Part shown: positions 60,283 through 64,000 of the stretch, in pieces | How positions within the stretch are numbered: the first letter of the stretch is position 1 | How the letters are laid out: each line of letters starts with the position of its first letter | Source of the DNA: UMGS1519 sp050951095 | Lineage (GTDB): Bacteria; Actinomycetota; Coriobacteriia; Coriobacteriales; Eggerthellaceae | Reading direction: 5' to 3' | NCBI GenBank assembly: GCA_050951095.1 | Contig: JBMNIQ010000002.1 | Location: 372,001-436,000 of the forward strand | DNA length: 64,000 nucleotides | Program-made: the position numbers and the translations under genes | The notes under the pieces: generated by a model | The model's input: the letters and a program-made list of their open reading frames with translations, nothing else | Told to the model about the DNA's origin: nothing | Database searches by the model: none

Positions 60283-60699
60283 TCAGGCCTCGAGCGCAGC
60301 AGCCTGACACTTCGGGCAGATGCCCACGAACACCAGCTCATGGGAAGAGACAACGTATCCCGTATCGGCAGCTGCTTGGGTATCGGCGCTGTTCAGGTTC
60401 GGGCTGGGTGCGTCTTCCATATGGCCGCACTGTTCGCACACAATGTGCGCATGATCGTCCGTGCGGCGGTCGAAACGCTCGCCCTTGTCCGTGTGGATGG
60501 ACAGAATTTCGCCGGAATCTACCAGCAGATGCAGATTGCGATAGACCGTAGCCAGGCTCACGCGAGAGTCGGATTTACGTACCTCGTTGAAAATGTCTTC
60601 CGCAGAGGGGTGGTCGCAGCGGTTTTCGACGGAGGAAAGAACCAGCTGACGTTGGCGTGTGCGCCGTCTGCGAGGCGGGGTAGTGCTTTCGGATGCCAT
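60283..60699 (-). CDS. Fur-family metal/peroxide regulator
   Basis: A 138-aa regulator. N-terminal winged helix (SAEDIFNEVRKSDSRVSLATVYRNLHLLVDSG), the metal-site HAHIVCEQCGHMED, and a second zinc pair CPKC near the end, as in Fur and PerR. RFDRRTDDHAH carries the ligand histidines; the aspartate and histidine pattern is closer to PerR, but this is not decisive. ATG 60699 follows AGGAGGGG. An AT-rich inverted site upstream suggests autoregulation. ahpC at 38.5 kb would be an expected target if this is PerR. Confidence 0.9.
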   Translation of the reverse strand: MASESTTPPRRRRTRQRQLVLSSVENRCDHPSAEDIFNEVRKSDSRVSLATVYRNLHLLVDSGEILSIHTDKGERFDRRTDDHAHIVCEQCGHMEDAPSPNLNSADTQAAADTGYVVSSHELVFVGICPKCQAAALEA

Positions 60700-60718
60700 A
60701 GCCCCTCCTATTCTGCAA

Positions 60719-60734
60719 CTAATAACGATTATCT
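60719..60734. promoter_or_regulatory. Fur/PerR-type box candidate
   Basis: CTAATAACGATTATCT, with ATAA/TTAT half-sites, lies about 20-35 bases before the fur-like gene start and resembles PerR/Fur sites. Not a perfect palindrome. Confidence 0.45.
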
Positions 60735-60901
60735 TTTACCATTGTACGCGATACCCTATGCATTTCTGTAGTAGCAGCGCTCATCTCCAAGAATATGTCG
60801 CGAGTACGTCATCATGCCGTTACGCAATAGAGCGTCGCATGGAGTGCAAGGTGGGGATAGGCGGGGCTTTCCGTGGGGGCTTGCCGCTGGTGAGCGTTCA
60901 G

Positions 60902-62749
60902 CTATGCGCGCGGAACGGTTACCGTAATGGGGGCCGCGGCCTTGCTGCCCAAGCCGTTCGAGGCATACGCGCGCACGCGGTAGAGGTATTTCTTGCCCTT
61001 CGTCACCTTCGTGTTCGTGTACGACGTCGACTTCGTGATGATGAGGCGCTTGTACGATTTCCCGCCGTTGCTGGAGCGGTAGACGCGGTACGTCGTTGCT
61101 CCCGAGGCCTTCGACCAGGTCAGCTTCACGGAGCTCTTCGTAACCTTCTTGGCTTTCAGGCCTGAAAGATTCGCGGGCTTCGTTTTCACGGTGGCGCTGC
61201 CGGCGGTGCTGGGTACGTTGCCGTAATCGCTGGTCCGATACGCAATCACGCGGTATGCGGCCGTCTTGCCGTATCCCACGGTGAGCTTCACGCTGGTGCC
61301 CGTGGTCTTCTTCAGCACATTGTTGCTGCTGTCCACCACGGTGTACCATTCCGCATTCTTCGTTGCCTTCCAAGAAAGCGTGGCGTATTTGCCGTCCGTC
61401 TTCACGGTGACCGCGGGCTTGCCGGGAGCGGACAGCGTTTCCAGCGCCGTCTTCACGTTCAGCGTGATGGATTGCGAAGCGCCGGACGTCTTGCCCGTTG
61501 CCGTGATCGTGACGGTGCCTTCCGAGACGCCGGTGACGGAACCGCTGCTGTTCACGGTGGCGATGCTGGTGTCCGAGCTGGTCCACGTGTATTTCTCGCT
61601 CAGCGTGCCAAAGTGCTTCGTCGTGGATTTCGCGGTCACGTCGCGCTCGGAGCCCACGGCCACTGCCGTTGCGTCGTTCGCGGTGGACAGGCTGACCGTG
61701 GTGGGGTCGTAGGCGTAGTCGAAGTCCACGACGCCAGACGTGATGCCGTTCACCTTCGCGCTGTCTTCGGCCTGCCAGAGCGAGATTCGGCCATCGTACC
61801 AGCCGTCGACCTTGTACGACATGGCGGCTGCGGAGTAGTGGGCGAACCAGATGTCGTAGCCGGCGTTCTTGACCGTGGTTGCATTTACATGATGGGCGGA
61901 GAAGTCGGCACCCGTGTACAGAATAGGCTCGTAACCTGCGGTTTTGATAGCGGCCAAGAAGGTCTTCGCGATCTTCGCACCTGTGGATTGACTGATGTTC
62001 GCCTTCTCCAGGCGGCCGCCGGAGGCGGATTCGTAGTCGAACGCCACGTAGTAATCGGGGGAGGTGGTAAGCGAGCTGTCTTTGGCCATCATGCTCTTGA
62101 ACGTGCTGTCTGCCGCGGCTTTCGCCTTTGCCTCGCTGATCAGCTGCGACACGAACGTGGCCTGCTGCTTCGCCTCTGTGGTGGTGATTGCCTCCGTGTA
62201 GAAGTACACGCCCACCTTCAGGCCGGCCTTCTTGGCAGCAACGTAGTTCTTGAGGAATGTGCTGTCCTCGTACAGGCCGCCGCTGCCATAACCCTGGTAT
62301 CCGCAACGGATGATGATGCCGTCGACGCCAGCGGCTTTGATCTTCTTGAAACTGCACGTGTTGAATTCGGACACGTCGATGACGTGCTTCAGCGCGGCGC
62401 TCTTCAGGTCGCTGTTGCGATGCGTGTGCGCCATGCTCAGCGTGATGCCGGATGTCGGGGTCGCGGATGTCGTGGTAGTCGTGGATGCGGCCTTCGCGAA
62501 CAACCGCAACTTCGGCGTGGCGGTGCTGCTGCTTGAGCTGCTGGAGCTGCTTGAGCTGTCGGTTGCGGCGGGGGAGCTGCTATCGGTGGCACTGCCGGCG
62601 CCTCCCATGACGGCGGCGGCATTCTCCTGCGCGTGCGTTACGGCGAATGCATGGCCGGGCAGCGCGGTCATCAGCGCGAATGCGCTGGCGAAGAGCGCGA
62701 TTGCGAACGCAGCGAGAACTGTGCCCTTGCGAGCAGAGGCGTACGTCAT
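60902..62749 (-). CDS. Secreted GH25 muramidase with Ig-like and FnIII domains
   Basis: A 615-aa exported wall hydrolase. Signal peptide about 1-36; a Ser/Thr linker (about 55-100) precedes the GH25 domain (about 120-320) with catalytic candidates D125 (HVIDVSEFN) and D237/E239 (YYVAFDYES), and WFAHYS near its end. A Big_2-like domain (about 325-425: TWTSSDTSIATVNSSG) and two FnIII-like repeats follow, the last Lys-rich and similar to the end of the protein at 6201. GH25 enzymes cut the MurNAc-GlcNAc bond. ATG 62749 follows AAAGGGGG. No LPxTG motif; binding is probably through the basic repeats. Confidence 0.92.
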   Translation of the reverse strand: MTYASARKGTVLAAFAIALFASAFALMTALPGHAFAVTHAQENAAAVMGGAGSATDSSSPAATDSSSSSSSSSSSTATPKLRLFAKAASTTTTTSATPTSGITLSMAHTHRNSDLKSAALKHVIDVSEFNTCSFKKIKAAGVDGIIIRCGYQGYGSGGLYEDSTFLKNYVAAKKAGLKVGVYFYTEAITTTEAKQQATFVSQLISEAKAKAAADSTFKSMMAKDSSLTTSPDYYVAFDYESASGGRLEKANISQSTGAKIAKTFLAAIKTAGYEPILYTGADFSAHHVNATTVKNAGYDIWFAHYSAAAMSYKVDGWYDGRISLWQAEDSAKVNGITSGVVDFDYAYDPTTVSLSTANDATAVAVGSERDVTAKSTTKHFGTLSEKYTWTSSDTSIATVNSSGSVTGVSEGTVTITATGKTSGASQSITLNVKTALETLSAPGKPAVTVKTDGKYATLSWKATKNAEWYTVVDSSNNVLKKTTGTSVKLTVGYGKTAAYRVIAYRTSDYGNVPSTAGSATVKTKPANLSGLKAKKVTKSSVKLTWSKASGATTYRVYRSSNGGKSYKRLIITKSTSYTNTKVTKGKKYLYRVRAYASNGLGSKAAAPITVTVPRA

Positions 62750-63135
62750 CCTTGCCCCCTTTAATGTTCTTGTGGAAGACAATACGGTTTCCATACTACT
62801 GCGAAGGGATATGGGGAACGCCTGGTGCCTGCACGAAAAACAATAATGTTCAGCGAAAGAAACAGACAGAAACGCTGCGGTTCAACAGGCATAGGGGGGT
62901 ATACTATGTGCCTGTATATTTCGCCGGAGCCTTTGGCAAGCGCCGGCACGAGAAGGGACAAGGTGAATGAAGAACTAGCGATGCCCAACAAGCCCGCACT
63001 ATCACGCAAAACCGCTGATGGCCATGTACGGGTTCAGCATCGCGCGAGCGTTCGTCGTTCCGATAATCTTTTCCGAGTCATCTTTAACGCCAGGCTGTCC
63101 CCCGCATGGCCTCCCATCCTTGAACGGAGGCATCC
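62750..63135. other. Divergent intergenic region, 386 bp, with inverted repeat near a -10 box
   Basis: Between the muramidase and ABC-F genes. AGGCATAG (about 62887-62894) and CTATGTGCCT (about 62904-62913) are near-perfect inverted repeats around a G-run and TATACT (62900-62905). A three-codon frame ATG-AAG-AAC-TAG occurs near 62967. A long untranslated leader of this kind often precedes ABC-F genes, where it can act in attenuation, but no terminator hairpin was found. Confidence 0.4.
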
Positions 63136-64000
63136 ATGCAACTTTCCCTTTCCCACATTACGTATACGTATCCCGTTTCGCCTGAACCTGTGCTGCGCAA
63201 TGTGTCCGCTACCTTTCCTGAAGGATGGAGCGGCATTGTGGGCGATAACGGCAGCGGGAAGACCACGCTCGTCCGCATCGCTTGCGGGCAGCTGTATCCC
63301 GATGCTGGTTCGATTGCGCCCAAGCTTGTATCCTGCTACTGCGCCCAGGAGTCCGCGAATCGGCCAGACAACCTGGAAGACTTTGCCGTCGCATATGACG
63401 CGCTTGCCATGAAGCTGCGTCGAGAGCTGGAAATCGATGACGGTTGGGCCTGGGCGTTCGATGAGCTTTCGGGCGGCCAGCAGAAACGGCTGCAGGTGGC
63501 GTGCGCCTTGTGGATGCAACCTGACGTGTTGGCCATGGACGAACCCACGAACCATCTTGACGCAACCACGAGGCGCGCTGTTGCTTCTGCGCTCACCCGG
63601 TTCTCGGGTGTGGGCTTGCTTGTTTCGCACGACCGCGAGCTGCTTGACCAGCTGTGCTCGCAGTGCCTGTTCGTGGCGCAGGGGACGGCGGTCATGCGGC
63701 CGGGCGGCTATACGCAGGCGGCGGGTCAGGCTGCGCTCGAGAGGCAAAGCGCGGTTCGTGCTCGCCACGAGGCCCGCAAGGAGCGTTCGCGCGTGGAACG
63801 GGAAGCCCAGCGCCGCCGCGAGGAAGCAGACCGCGCTGCCGCCCATCGCAGCGGGCGCGGGATTGCCGTGCATGACAGCGACGCGCGTGAGAAGCGTATG
63901 CGCTACCTTGTATCCGGCCAAGATGGCAAGGCCGGAAAACTCTCGGCTTCCATGGTCGGGCGCTTGGCCGCCGCTGACGAACGACTTGCGGGCATGCGTG
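63136..64000 (+). CDS. ABC-F family ATPase (partial, runs off the window)
   Basis: The first 288 codons of a soluble twin-ATPase. First nucleotide-binding domain: Walker A GDNGSGKTT (36-44), signature LSGGQQKR, Walker B VLAMDEPTNHLD, and VSHDRELLD. The part after residue 200 is a basic Arg/Glu-rich helical linker (RKERSRVEREAQRRREE), expected for the ABC-F interdomain arm. No membrane partner. ABC-F proteins act on ribosomes and can protect them from antibiotics or regulate translation; the deciding linker end and second ATPase are outside the window. ATG 63136 follows CGGAGG. Confidence 0.9.
   Translation, partial: MQLSLSHITYTYPVSPEPVLRNVSATFPEGWSGIVGDNGSGKTTLVRIACGQLYPDAGSIAPKLVSCYCAQESANRPDNLEDFAVAYDALAMKLRRELEIDDGWAWAFDELSGGQQKRLQVACALWMQPDVLAMDEPTNHLDATTRRAVASALTRFSGVGLLVSHDRELLDQLCSQCLFVAQGTAVMRPGGYTQAAGQAALERQSAVRARHEARKERSRVEREAQRRREEADRAAAHRSGRGIAVHDSDAREKRMRYLVSGQDGKAGKLSASMVGRLAAADERLAGMR

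Overview
The window is GC-rich, densely packed Gram-positive DNA. It carries LPxTG-type surface proteins, sortases, a Bce-like peptide-sensing module, LytTR and GHKL signalling, a GH25 muramidase with Ig-like and FnIII repeats, a DUF5714 protein, and many small oxidoreductases. This fits an anaerobic gut-type actinobacterium of the Coriobacteriia, probably the Eggerthellales. That placement is inferred from gene content and composition; the species cannot be named from sequence alone. No rRNA, tRNA, CRISPR array, transposase or phage gene was seen.

Layout. 1-5.1 kb: end of a hexapeptide acetyltransferase, then an overlapping four-gene regulator/kinase/ABC ATPase/permease module of the BceRSAB type. 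5.4-13.4 kb: DUF5714 protein, a secreted protein of unusually low GC, an AraC regulator, an SDR, a TetR regulator facing an epimerase-like reductase across a shared palindrome, a twice-frameshifted metallo-beta-lactamase-fold gene and a flavin reductase-like protein. 13.6-19.6 kb: a GHKL kinase/LytTR regulator pair flanked by a broken secreted-protein gene on one side and an intact large surface protein with a related leader on the other. 19.7-21.4 kb: alkA-ada alkylation repair operon. 21.4-22.3 kb: a structured island with two tiny membrane proteins. 22.3-31 kb: hydrolases, a PNPOx-like protein, a Dus enzyme, a dicarboxylate-type symporter, an RmlD-like SDR, a pirin and a Gfo/Idh/MocA oxidoreductase.

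30.9-34.5 kb is a LysR-associated cluster (MaoC hydratase, VOC protein, ketopantoate-reductase-like enzyme, type II dehydroquinase-like enzyme). Its MaoC and reductase genes are repeated as close paralogues at 44.7-46.2 kb, upstream region included. Between the two copies lie a MarR/MATE operon, a CAP protein, AhpC with a permuted AhpF-like reductase, an MFS (UMF1-like) transporter, and three copies plus a possible fragment of an undescribed intergenic inverted-repeat element of about 225 bp. 46.3-52.1 kb: MFS transporters, a MarR regulator with a clear operator, and gdhA.

52.4-60.2 kb is a sortase-assembled pilus locus: coiled-coil protein, signal peptidase I, large adhesin/tip protein, shaft pilin, class C-type sortase, minor pilin, second sortase. 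Four of its seven genes carry frameshifts or a nonsense codon, so it is either decaying or badly sequenced here. The window closes with a Fur/PerR-type regulator, a secreted GH25 muramidase and the start of an ABC-F ATPase.
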